A stretch of 64,000 nucleotides of DNA, from contig NZ_CP021323.1 in NCBI RefSeq assembly GCF_002155145.1, forward strand, positions 1,550,001 through 1,614,000. The letters run 5' to 3'. The number at the start of each line of letters is the position of its first letter. Within the stretch, counting starts at the first letter, position 1. The notes under the pieces are model-generated. The model saw only the letters and a list, made by a program, of their open reading frames with translations. It was not told where the DNA came from and did not search any database. Of this stretch, positions 17,555 through 25,790 are shown one piece after another. Origin of the DNA: Kushneria konosiri. GTDB taxonomy: Bacteria; Pseudomonadota; Gammaproteobacteria; Pseudomonadales; Halomonadaceae. The translations under genes were made by a program, and so were the position numbers.

Positions 17555-18589
17555 GTGTTTGCCTTTCTTGAATCACTGTCGTTGATGTCTGCGCTGGGCA
17601 TTTTTGCGCTTTGTGCGCTGGTGATCGGCACGGTCGGCACCTGGTTGACCGGCATTGTCGACAGGCTGGCCGATCGAACCGGGCTGGGGGAGGCGATCGC
17701 CGGCTCGGTCATGCTGGGCGCAGCCACGTCGCTGTCCGGCATCATGGTGTCGGTCGCTGCCGCCGCGCGCGGCCAGCCGGAGCTTGCGATGAGCAATGCG
17801 CTGGGCGGCATCGCGGTGCAGACGGCCTTTCTGGCGCTGGCCGACATCACCTATCGCCGTGCCAACCTTGAGCATGCCGCCCCCTCGATCGGCAACCTGA
17901 TGCAGTCGACACTGCTGATCTGTCTGCTGGCGCTGCTGCTGATCGGTGCATGGACCCCGCCTTTCACCATCCTTGGCATTCATCCGGTGACCGTACTGAT
18001 GTTTGCCGGCTACGGCTATGGGCTTTTGAAGGTGCGTGATGCCCAGAATGATCCCATGTGGCAACCCAAACGAACGCGGGAAACCTTCGAGGATACGCCC
18101 GAGGAGAGCCGGGACAAGCGCAGCCTGATGATGCTGTGGGGGCAGTTTCTGGGACTGGCTGTGCTTCTGGGGCTCACCGGTCTGGTGCTGGAGCGAGTGG
18201 CGTCTGTCATCGCACAGGAGTCCGGGCTGTCGGCCACCGCGGTCGGGGCGCTGTTGACGGCAGTTGCCACCTCCCTGCCGGAGCTTGTGACCTCGATTGC
18301 GGCGGTACGTCGTGGCGCCCTGACGCTGGCGGTGGGCGGTATTATCGGTGGCAACGCCTTTGATACGCTGTTTGCTGCGGCATCGGATGTGGCGTATCGC
18401 GATGGGTCGATCTATCACGTCATGTCCGATCAGGTAATGCTGTGGATCGCCATTACCATCTTGATGACCGGCGTGCTGCTGATGGGCCTGATTCGTCGCG
18501 AACGCCAGAACTGGGGCGGCATCGGCTTTGAAAGTGTGGCAGTGCTGGCCCTTTACGGTCTTGGCGCATTGCTGACGTTATTGAGGTAA
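17555..18589 (+). CDS. Sodium/calcium-exchanger-like membrane protein
   Basis: The 344 residues have about ten hydrophobic segments in two halves, as in the CaCA cation/cation exchanger superfamily. The second alpha repeat is intact: ATSLPELVTSIAAVRRG followed by GGIIGGNAFDTLF (near residues 235-270). The first repeat (near 50-85) reads ATSLSGIMVSVAAAARG and lacks the Pro-Glu of the family, so one acidic cation-binding residue is missing. Ion specificity is therefore uncertain. The start is GTG 17555 with GGGAG upstream. The amidase gene starts 46 bases downstream. Confidence 0.8.
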   Translation: MFAFLESLSLMSALGIFALCALVIGTVGTWLTGIVDRLADRTGLGEAIAGSVMLGAATSLSGIMVSVAAAARGQPELAMSNALGGIAVQTAFLALADITYRRANLEHAAPSIGNLMQSTLLICLLALLLIGAWTPPFTILGIHPVTVLMFAGYGYGLLKVRDAQNDPMWQPKRTRETFEDTPEESRDKRSLMMLWGQFLGLAVLLGLTGLVLERVASVIAQESGLSATAVGALLTAVATSLPELVTSIAAVRRGALTLAVGGIIGGNAFDTLFAAASDVAYRDGSIYHVMSDQVMLWIAITILMTGVLLMGLIRRERQNWGGIGFESVAVLALYGLGALLTLLR

Positions 18590-18635
18590 TCCCGGGCAGT
18601 CACGTCCTGTCGGTCAATGGAAAAGAGGAGCGAGC

Positions 18636-20078
18636 ATGACGGCAACATCGTCGAACAGCGATACTTTTACGACACTGGCAGAGTGCGATGCGAAGACGTT
18701 GCGCGCGCTCTATGAATCGGGGCGGGCCTCGCCGGTTGAGGCGACCCGGGCCGCGCTCGAGCGGATCGAGCGCTTCAATGGTGAGGTGAACGCGTTCTGT
18801 CATGTCGCCCATGAGGGAGCGCTTTCGGCCGCACGCGACAGTGAAGCACGCTGGCAGCGCGGAGAGCCGCTGGGCCCACTGGATGGCATCCCCGCCTCGA
18901 TGAAGGACCTTTCCGAAGTGGCCGGCATGCCGGTGCGTGATGGCTCGCTGACCACCAATGAAGGTATCTGTGATCACGACGGCCCTCCGGCTCAGTTTCT
19001 GCGCCAGGCCGGCGCGATCCTGCTGGGCAAGACCACTACGCCCGAGTTTGGCTGGAAGGCCACGACCGACAGCCGGGTCACCGGCATCACCCGCAACCCC
19101 TGGAATACCGATCTGACCCCAGGTGGCTCCTCCGGCGGCGCGGCGGTGGCTGCGGCGCTCAACATGGGTGTGCTGCATCAGGGCGGTGACAGCGGCGGCT
19201 CGATTCGCATTCCGGCAGCCTTTACCGGCGTGTTCGGCTTCAAATCGACGTTTGGATGGGTGCCGCAGTGGCCGCCGAGCACCATGGCGTCGCTGTCACA
19301 TATCGGCCCGATCACTCGCACCGTGGATGATGCCATCGCGATGCTCAACGTGATCGGACGCTATCACGGTCATGACTACTTCTCGGTGCCGGGCCAGCCC
19401 GGGGACTGGGGGGAGCAGTGCGACGAGGCGGGGCGGCTGGACGGCCTGAAGATCGCCTTTTGCCCGGCGCTCGGAACGGCGGCCCGTGATGATGAGATTT
19501 CCCACTGTGTAGGACACGCGGCCCATCGACTGGAAACACTCGGCGCACAGGTCGATCGCATTGAACCGGAAGTAGAGAGTTCGCTGGAGACCTATCGGAT
19601 TCTCTGGGCCACGGCATCGGCTACCCAGGTCGCCGACATGACGCCACACCAAAAGGAACTGCTTGATCCCGGGCTTTTGGAAATCGCCGAATGGGGACGC
19701 GCCTTTTCGGCCGTGGACCTGCTGCGCGCTCAGACCACTCGGACCCGGCTCAACCGCCACATGGATCACTTTCTGGACAGCTATGATCTGATTCTGACGC
19801 CCAGCGTGCCGATCGCGGCCTTCGAGGTCGGCCACAACGTGCCGCCGGGCAGCGGCATGCGCGACTGGATGGAATGGACGCCGTTCTCCTATCCCTTCAA
19901 CCTGACCCAGCAGCCTGCAGCGTCCGTCCCCTGCGGCTTTACGGCAGCCGGTTTGCCGATCGGCCTTCAGATGGTGGGTGCCCGTTTTGATGATGCCCGG
20001 GTGCTGCGGGCCTGCCGAACGTACATGAACGCCTTTCCACCCCGCTTTCCCGAGCGTCTCAATGAGAGCCGGGCGTAA
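18636..20078 (+). CDS. Amidase signature family hydrolase
   Basis: The 480 residues carry the Ser-cisSer-Lys triad of the amidase signature family: Lys90 in PASMKDLSE, Ser165 in PGGSSGGAAVA, and the nucleophile Ser189 in GGDSGGSIRIPA. The family hydrolyses carboxamides, and GatA is a relative. No gatB or gatC lies nearby, so this is a stand-alone amidase of unknown substrate. ATG 18636 has GAGGAG upstream. Its stop is only 11 bases from the stop of the convergent sulfite-oxidase-fold gene, with no terminator between them. Confidence 0.88.
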   Translation: MTATSSNSDTFTTLAECDAKTLRALYESGRASPVEATRAALERIERFNGEVNAFCHVAHEGALSAARDSEARWQRGEPLGPLDGIPASMKDLSEVAGMPVRDGSLTTNEGICDHDGPPAQFLRQAGAILLGKTTTPEFGWKATTDSRVTGITRNPWNTDLTPGGSSGGAAVAAALNMGVLHQGGDSGGSIRIPAAFTGVFGFKSTFGWVPQWPPSTMASLSHIGPITRTVDDAIAMLNVIGRYHGHDYFSVPGQPGDWGEQCDEAGRLDGLKIAFCPALGTAARDDEISHCVGHAAHRLETLGAQVDRIEPEVESSLETYRILWATASATQVADMTPHQKELLDPGLLEIAEWGRAFSAVDLLRAQTTRTRLNRHMDHFLDSYDLILTPSVPIAAFEVGHNVPPGSGMRDWMEWTPFSYPFNLTQQPAASVPCGFTAAGLPIGLQMVGARFDDARVLRACRTYMNAFPPRFPERLNESRA

Positions 20079-20089
20079 GGGGATTCATA

Positions 20090-21193
20090 TTACTGAAGTG
20101 GCGCGTCATCCACTCGGTCGGCGCTGTTTTCCATGTGAAAGGCGATGCGGGTGATGGCGTTGTAAAGACAGCCGTGATTATTCCAGACGACGCTTTCCGG
20201 CTGCTCATTGCCCTGATCGTCTCGTGCTCGCACCTGCAGCACGTGTCGACCGGCATCGAGCCGGCAGGTCAGTGACCAACAGACCCAGGCACCGGCGATG
20301 TTGGGCGTGTGCAGGGTGGCGCTCTGCCAGGTGCCATCATCCAGACAGCATTCGACCTCGATAACCTGCCCCTCGCCCGACAGTGCTCGCCCGCGCAGGA
20401 TCGTGTCGCCGGCAAAAAGCCGGGCGCCATCTTCAAGATCGACCAGGCTCATGACCGGCATGGTCGTAATGGGGACGCCGTCAGCTTCTCCCACGGCCGG
20501 ATAGTCGGGCCCGGCCAGAGTGTAATCCTGCGTGTTCCAGTACGTATTCAGTGCCTGTCTCGAGACTTCAAGGCGTCCCAGCCATTTGACGCTGGCCGCG
20601 CCCAGCCAGCCGGAGACCACCAGTCGCGCCGGGAAGCCGTGATCGATCGGCAGGGGCTCGCCGTTCATGGCAAGTGCAATGATGGTGTCATCGGCGAGCG
20701 CCTTGTCGATCGGCAGCGGGCGGGCGAAGCGCCCGCTGTCCAGGCCTTCAGGTAAGACGTGAAAGGCGCCTTCTTCGACACCTGCCAGCGCCAGCACATC
20801 GCTCAGGCGCACGCCGCTCCATTCCGCCACGCCCACCGCGCCTGGTCCCCACTGGGCGCCTTCAGCGGGGGAGCCAAAATCACGCGCAAAAAAGGCGCGC
20901 GCATTGCCGGCGCATTCGATGGCGCGGATAACGCTGACGCGCGGTAGTTGCTCAAGGTCTTTCAGGCTCAGAGAGTGTTCGCGTGTGAGAGCGTCTCCAG
21001 TCAACCTCAGATGCCAGTCGGTGGCCTTGAGTTCGGGGATATCGAAATGGCTGCGCACGAAGAACTGACGGTTGGGTGTGAGATAGCCCGGCAGCCGGGA
21101 TAGACGGGTTTCGGCGTTGGTAGCGCCTCCCTCGTCGGGATATCGGAAGTGCTCGGCAGGCAGGGGTTTAAAAATGCCGGGATGATGGCTCAT
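20090..21193 (-). CDS. Sulfite-oxidase-family molybdopterin oxidoreductase
   Basis: The 367 residues match the sulfite oxidase superfamily. The molybdenum-cofactor domain contains the cofactor-ligating Cys94 in AIECAGNAR, followed by VSGWLGAASVKWL near 195. A C-terminal Mo-co dimerisation domain (about 240-350) follows, with family residues YNAITRIAF near the end. There is no Sec or Tat signal at the N-terminus and no heme domain, so the protein is predicted cytoplasmic, unlike periplasmic SorA or SoxC. The electron acceptor and substrate are unknown. The ATG at 21193 starts just before a conserved-looking N-terminus; the ribosome binding site is weak. Confidence 0.85.
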   Translation of the reverse strand: MSHHPGIFKPLPAEHFRYPDEGGATNAETRLSRLPGYLTPNRQFFVRSHFDIPELKATDWHLRLTGDALTREHSLSLKDLEQLPRVSVIRAIECAGNARAFFARDFGSPAEGAQWGPGAVGVAEWSGVRLSDVLALAGVEEGAFHVLPEGLDSGRFARPLPIDKALADDTIIALAMNGEPLPIDHGFPARLVVSGWLGAASVKWLGRLEVSRQALNTYWNTQDYTLAGPDYPAVGEADGVPITTMPVMSLVDLEDGARLFAGDTILRGRALSGEGQVIEVECCLDDGTWQSATLHTPNIAGAWVCWSLTCRLDAGRHVLQVRARDDQGNEQPESVVWNNHGCLYNAITRIAFHMENSADRVDDAPLQ

Positions 21194-21273
21194 GCAAAAC
21201 GCTCCAGAGATCGTGAAGGACGACTCTCTAGAGCGTAGCGGTTTTTAACGACAGGTCCTGCCTGCGTACGCTA

Positions 21274-22308
21274 TCAGTAGGAAGCAGACAGAATACCGTC
21301 AGGTTCCTGTTCGGAGCTGGGCAGTTGTGACCAGTCGATGGGCGGCATATCGGCATTTTTGTAGGTGCGTCGCGCTCGGGCCTCAAGTCCCTTGCGCTCC
21401 ACGCTTCCGTCTGAGGCCATGACCAGGCGCCGCCGTGAGATCGTTTTACTCATTCGATAGCGCAAGGAAATGGCCAGTAGCGTCTTCACCTCTTCGTCCA
21501 GCTGGTCGGCACCGGTGATGCGTGACTGCATGCTATACGCCAGTGCCAGCAGGCGGGAAAAGTCCTTCGGATGTCGTCCTTCAAGCTCACGCAACAGCTT
21601 GCCAACGTGAAGTGCCGTTGCCAGTTGCGGTTGAGCAACATCGATCGCCATTTTGTCGCAATCGATGACATGCAGCCCTGGTGTGACATCATTCTCATCG
21701 ATCATGATATTGCCGCCGTGTAGATCCATGTGTAACAAGCGGGCATCGTGCAGGGCTGTCAGAACCTTTTCGATATGTGGTAGCAGGCGTCGACGATGTT
21801 CGGGCGTAGCAGTCTGCCATAGGGTTTTTAGTCCGACGCTGTCCTCAAGCCAGGGCTGGATCAAGAGCTGCTGAAGCGGCAAACCATGCTGCTGGTATTC
21901 ACCAAGACAGTATACTGGCAGGCCGTGTCTGGTTTTTTCATTTAAAAACAGGGTGTTATTGACCTCCGCGCTGCCGTGGTCGAAGCCTAGCAGTGCATTT
22001 TGATGACCGGTCAACGCGCCGATTCGCTTTCTCAGAGTCAGTAGTGGAATCCGTTTGGCAAAAAAGTCACCGGTCGAATCATGAAGACGATAGATACTGC
22101 GGCCCTTGAAGGTACGCAGTGTATGAATTCCCTGATTTTTTTGAGCATCCTTCAGGAAGGCGTCCATACGACATGCTGCCGACAAGGCGCGTTCTTCGTC
22201 GGCGACCCACCACTGCCAGTTCGAGCCGGGGAAGCGAACGGGTCCGTGAAAATGACGCTGCAGAACGTTGGGACGACCAAAACGGCGCCCGCGAGCAGGG
22301 GTGTTCAT
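21274..22308 (-). CDS. Lipopolysaccharide-kinase-like (Kdo/WaaP, InaA-type) protein
   Basis: The 344 residues have a small protein-kinase-like fold. Motifs are the candidate ATP-binding Lys85 in DFFAKR, the catalytic loop HMDLHGGN (193-200, Asp195) and the metal-binding VIDCDK (214-219). This matches the Kdo kinase/WaaP and InaA group, which phosphorylates sugars of lipopolysaccharide; some members are stress-induced with unknown substrate. The protein is rich in basic residues at both ends. No other lipopolysaccharide gene is adjacent. The start at 22308 is preceded by an AT-rich region (22380-22440) but no clear ribosome binding site. Confidence 0.75.
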   Translation of the reverse strand: MNTPARGRRFGRPNVLQRHFHGPVRFPGSNWQWWVADEERALSAACRMDAFLKDAQKNQGIHTLRTFKGRSIYRLHDSTGDFFAKRIPLLTLRKRIGALTGHQNALLGFDHGSAEVNNTLFLNEKTRHGLPVYCLGEYQQHGLPLQQLLIQPWLEDSVGLKTLWQTATPEHRRRLLPHIEKVLTALHDARLLHMDLHGGNIMIDENDVTPGLHVIDCDKMAIDVAQPQLATALHVGKLLRELEGRHPKDFSRLLALAYSMQSRITGADQLDEEVKTLLAISLRYRMSKTISRRRLVMASDGSVERKGLEARARRTYKNADMPPIDWSQLPSSEQEPDGILSASY

Positions 22309-22547
22309 GAAGAGTACCGATATGGCGTCCTGAAAAGGGGGCCATGACGTTATATGAGGATTGGTTTCTACGTTCAGAGTAAAAACACTGTTCGCTTATG
22401 TCCAGTCCTCTTTAATATAATTTTAATAATTTGCTGATAGGGGGCGTGGCGCCGATCTGGTGGCTATTGTCACGTTGATATCAGAGCTTGCCGTGAGCCG
22501 TTGTTTTCCTGCCTGGGGGCGCAGGAAATGACAGGTATGCAAAAGCA

Positions 22548-23636
22548 TCAGCGCTCCAGAGCGTTTTGTAGCGCAGACAGGCGTTCTGGCTTCAGTGCAT
22601 CCTCGACGGCTGAAATGCGCAGAATGTCGGCCAGTGCCGGATGGGGTGGGCGATGGATAATCACGCCATCGGCCAGAAGGGCCCGCTGAGCGGCCTCGGC
22701 AGCGTCGACGCTCGGCATGCGGATGGCCACGAAGTTGGTGGCCGAGGGCAGAACGTCCGCTCCCCATGCCTGTAACTGCGTTGCCAGTTGCTCACGCCTT
22801 TTGATCACGGCCTGAACGTGGTGTTTCACCTCATCGATATGGGACAGCACCACAGCCGCAGCGGCTTGGGCGACCGAGGAAACGGCATAGTGAATGCGTA
22901 CCTTTGACATCACCTCGAGAAGCGCCGGGGGCGCGATGGCATAACCGATGCGAAGCCCGGCAAGGCCGTGCGCCTTGGAGAAGGTGCGAAGGCGCACGAC
23001 GCCGTCGATGGGGGCACTGTCACCGTGATCCGGGCGAAACTCGTGATAGGCCTCATCCAGCAGGAGATGACACGTCGGCGGCAGGTTGTCGATGAGATAG
23101 GCGATATCGGCACGGTCCAGGCAGTGACCGCTGGGATTGTCCGGGTCGGCCAGATAGACCAGTCTTGCGTGATGCAACCAGGCGGCCTGCACCAGCGCAT
23201 CGACATCGGGAGCCAGCCGGCCCGGTGACTGTCGATAGGCGACTTCGACCAGGCGGCAGCCGTGGCCTTCGGCAAAATAGCGAAAGGTAGGATAGGTGCC
23301 GGCACTGGTGACCACGGTCGTACCGATATCGCACAGGGCGCGTAGCGTCAGGGCGATCAGGCTGTCGGCACCGGCATCCACCAGCAGGGCATCATGAGAG
23401 GTGCCCTGCTGCTCGGCCAGCTGCTGTCGCAATTCGAATGCCTGGGCATCACCATAGGCGCGGGCCAGCTGTGCCACCGGAATGCCCAGTACCTCGCTCA
23501 GCGCCTGGTGTGGCATGTCCAGGCCTTCATTGGAGCCCAGCTGAAAGGGCAGCGAGTGACCCAGACGCCGCTCCAGAGCCTGGCGTCCCGGGAAGGGGTT
23601 GTGTGGCCCTTCACGATCAAGATGAGATGCACGCAC
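22548..23636 (-). CDS. HisC/CobD-like PLP-dependent aminotransferase
   Basis: The 362 residues belong to fold-type I, class II aminotransferases. Seen are PDNPSG near 165, the cofactor-contacting Asp in LLDEAYHEF near 194, and the Schiff-base Lys221 in TFSKAHGLAGLRIGYA. The family includes histidinol-phosphate aminotransferase and threonine-phosphate decarboxylase; no his or cob gene is nearby to choose between them. I place the start at GTG 23636, which has TGGAG 7 bases upstream, rather than the TTG 18 bases earlier. It is the last gene of a minus-strand unit with the lipoprotein and lysophospholipase genes, 39 bases after the lipoprotein stop. Confidence 0.8.
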   Translation of the reverse strand: MRASHLDREGPHNPFPGRQALERRLGHSLPFQLGSNEGLDMPHQALSEVLGIPVAQLARAYGDAQAFELRQQLAEQQGTSHDALLVDAGADSLIALTLRALCDIGTTVVTSAGTYPTFRYFAEGHGCRLVEVAYRQSPGRLAPDVDALVQAAWLHHARLVYLADPDNPSGHCLDRADIAYLIDNLPPTCHLLLDEAYHEFRPDHGDSAPIDGVVRLRTFSKAHGLAGLRIGYAIAPPALLEVMSKVRIHYAVSSVAQAAAAVVLSHIDEVKHHVQAVIKRREQLATQLQAWGADVLPSATNFVAIRMPSVDAAEAAQRALLADGVIIHRPPHPALADILRISAVEDALKPERLSALQNALER

Positions 23637-23675
23637 GAAAACACTCCACGTCAATGGTGATCGGTTGCCGGGCCA

Positions 23676-24197
23676 TCAGGGGGCCGGGGTCGCTGCGGCC
23701 TGTGACAGCGGCAGACCCAGCGAATCAAGGGCGCCGTCAATCTCCTTTTGCCACCAGATATCGTTACTGTTACCGCGCCTGAGCGTCAACGTCAGCCTGT
23801 AGGGATAGAGCTTGCGATCCGACAGGACGATGGCGCCCAGCGGTGACTGAAGGTCTGAAGAGAGACGCCACTGATTATCGGGTGTCTCCGGCTGTGCCGA
23901 GGCCTGCGCCACGGACAGCACCTGTGGCCCGTCTCGGGCGCTGAGCAGTCGGCGGATCAGGGCGTCATCGAAGCGGGCATCGGCACAAGCACCGAAGTCG
24001 GCATCGGCTTCGACGGGGGTGACGAGAATCACACGATGGCTGGTGCTGTCCGGCCAGGGGGGCGCCTTGAGAACATCAACCGCCGCTGTCTGTCCCAGAT
24101 TTTCCAGCGGTGTGCGGTGGCGTGAGAGATCGTTGTCCATCCCGGCGCAGCCCGTCATTAAAAGGGCCAGCAGCACCATGAATGTCCATCGACTCAT
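23676..24197 (-). CDS. Lipoprotein of unknown function
   Basis: The 173 residues begin with a lipoprotein signal, MSRWTFMVLLALLMTGC, with Cys17 as the lipidation site. The rest has alternating strand and helix stretches (HRVILVTPVEADADFG, RFDDALIRRLLSAR, YRLTLTLRRGNSNDIWWQ). That layout loosely recalls LpoB-type activators of penicillin-binding proteins, but I see no firm motif and do not assign it. The start ATG overlaps the stop of the upstream hydrolase gene (ATGA), so the two are translationally coupled, and the aminotransferase gene follows 39 bases later. Confidence 0.75.
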   Translation of the reverse strand: MSRWTFMVLLALLMTGCAGMDNDLSRHRTPLENLGQTAAVDVLKAPPWPDSTSHRVILVTPVEADADFGACADARFDDALIRRLLSARDGPQVLSVAQASAQPETPDNQWRLSSDLQSPLGAIVLSDRKLYPYRLTLTLRRGNSNDIWWQKEIDGALDSLGLPLSQAAATPAP

Positions 24198-25195
24198 GAG
24201 GGCGCCTCGGGCATGTCGGCAGTGGAGGTGCATGAGCCTTCGGTCTGTGTGATCAGAAAATGATGCAGATCCCTGAAAAGGGTTCGGCGGATGTCCGGCG
24301 ATTCGTTGACCAGATGGTGCCGGGCCTCCTGATGATAGACGATTCGAGCAGCAGGCAGCAGCCGACGCAGCACCTCGAGATTCCATCGCCAGTCCACGGT
24401 GGCGTCCTGCCGGCCCTGCAGGATCAGTACCGGCAGATGACAGGGCGGCAATCTTCGAACATGGCTCATCCAGTCGCGCATGGCGCCGACCCAGACCAGC
24501 GGCAGGGTGTTGGTCTGCAGCGGATCCTTTTGATGCAAAAACGCCGTGAAGGCGAGGTTGGTGGTATTGGGTCGATAGTGGCGCGGAATGCTGCGAATAA
24601 AGGGCGTGGCCAGGCGATGCATCAGACGCGAGCGCTGCCACTTGCAGGGCCGCACCAGTGGCGCCAGCAATACCAGCGCCTGCCAGGGATGATGGTCCGC
24701 GCGCTCCAGTGCATCGGTGGTCAAAATGGCGGCGCCAGTGCTCTGGCCGATCCCGATCAGTGGCGTGTGGACAAGGCCCTTGTCACCCAGCTGGGCGAGC
24801 AGGGCCCGCAGGCACCGGGTGTAGGTGGCAAAGTCATCGATGGCGGCACGCTCACCGCTGGATAGGCCATGCCCCGGCAGATCCCAGAGCACGACGCGAA
24901 ATCCGCCATCCAGCAGCAGGCGCAATAGATGGCCATAAAGGCCCAGATGATCGAAATAACCGTGTACGACCACGACCGTGCCACGAAGCGCACTGCGCGG
25001 AGTCCACACCTGGGTCCAGAGGCGAAACTCGCCGACCTGCAAAAAGCCCGACTCGATATCACCGACCTGCGCGATCAGCGCGTCCAGCTCGTAATGACGA
25101 AAATACTGCGCCATCACCCCGGTGGGCGGCAGGGGCAGGGGGGCCAGCGGGCCGGCCTCCAGCAGATCGGAAAAATCGGGTAGGGACATTGTCAT
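24194..25195 (-). CDS. Alpha/beta hydrolase, lysophospholipase / monoacylglycerol lipase type
   Basis: The 333 residues have the alpha/beta-hydrolase layout: oxyanion-region VVVHGYFDHLGLYG (75-88), nucleophile elbow GIGQSTGA with Ser152, acid Asp in GRQDATVDW near 280, and histidine in EARHHLVNES near 302. This matches the serine aminopeptidase S33/PldB group that cleaves lysophospholipids or monoacylglycerols. No signal peptide is seen. The gene leads a minus-strand unit with a lipoprotein (4-base overlap) and an aminotransferase. The ribosome binding site is weak, and a second ATG two codons in is possible. Confidence 0.8.
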   Translation of the reverse strand: MTMSLPDFSDLLEAGPLAPLPLPPTGVMAQYFRHYELDALIAQVGDIESGFLQVGEFRLWTQVWTPRSALRGTVVVVHGYFDHLGLYGHLLRLLLDGGFRVVLWDLPGHGLSSGERAAIDDFATYTRCLRALLAQLGDKGLVHTPLIGIGQSTGAAILTTDALERADHHPWQALVLLAPLVRPCKWQRSRLMHRLATPFIRSIPRHYRPNTTNLAFTAFLHQKDPLQTNTLPLVWVGAMRDWMSHVRRLPPCHLPVLILQGRQDATVDWRWNLEVLRRLLPAARIVYHQEARHHLVNESPDIRRTLFRDLHHFLITQTEGSCTSTADMPEAPS

Positions 25196-25239
25196 GAATG
25201 CTCATGCTCACGCCACGTCGGTCACGCAGCCTTAAGTGA

Positions 25240-25626
25240 TTATGACGGCTCAGGCCTTCGGCGCAAGGCAGTCACGGCCAGCATGACCCAGCCGGCCATC
25301 ATCGCAAGCCCCCCAAGTGGAGTGATGGGCCCCAGCAGGGCCGGGCCACCCAGCGCCAGCAGGTAGAGTGAACCGCTAAAGAGCACCACTCCGATCCCCC
25401 AAAGGCCCAGTACAAGACGCTGGCCGACAAGAGCGACAACCTCGCGCCAGATCAGAATCATCATGAAGGCCAGTGTATGCCAGGCCTGATAGCGCACACC
25501 GGTGTGCCATGCGTTGAGCGCGCGGGCGTCCAGTTGGTCGGCCAGGCCGTGGGCGCCCCAGGCACCAAGAATCACCACCCCAAGTCCGGACAGGGCGGCT
25601 ACAAGCCACAAAGGGCGCGAGGGCAT
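25240..25626 (-). CDS. DUF423 family inner-membrane protein (YgdD type)
   Basis: The 128 residues have four hydrophobic segments. The DUF423 family signature is visible: GAWGAHGL near residue 19, YQAWHTLAFM near 42, GIGVVLFSGSLYLLAL near 70, and ITPLGGLAMMAGW near 95. The function of this family is unknown. The ATG at 25626 has AGGAG about 12 bases upstream and starts at the family N-terminus; a longer frame reaching 25737 enters the promoter region of the divergent symporter gene and has no support. Confidence 0.85.
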   Translation of the reverse strand: MPSRPLWLVAALSGLGVVILGAWGAHGLADQLDARALNAWHTGVRYQAWHTLAFMMILIWREVVALVGQRLVLGLWGIGVVLFSGSLYLLALGGPALLGPITPLGGLAMMAGWVMLAVTALRRRPEPS

Positions 25627-25790
25627 GGGCAATATACTCCTATCGGATTGAGCATTTATGCGTGAATCCGTGTATGGTCGCACGCACGCGCCCGAGCCAC
25701 CAGGTGCCGTGGGCGGGCCGGTGGCCTTTACCAACAATACACCACAAGCGTAATGCCTTCGTGACAGCAGGGCATGGCGGGGGATAACCC

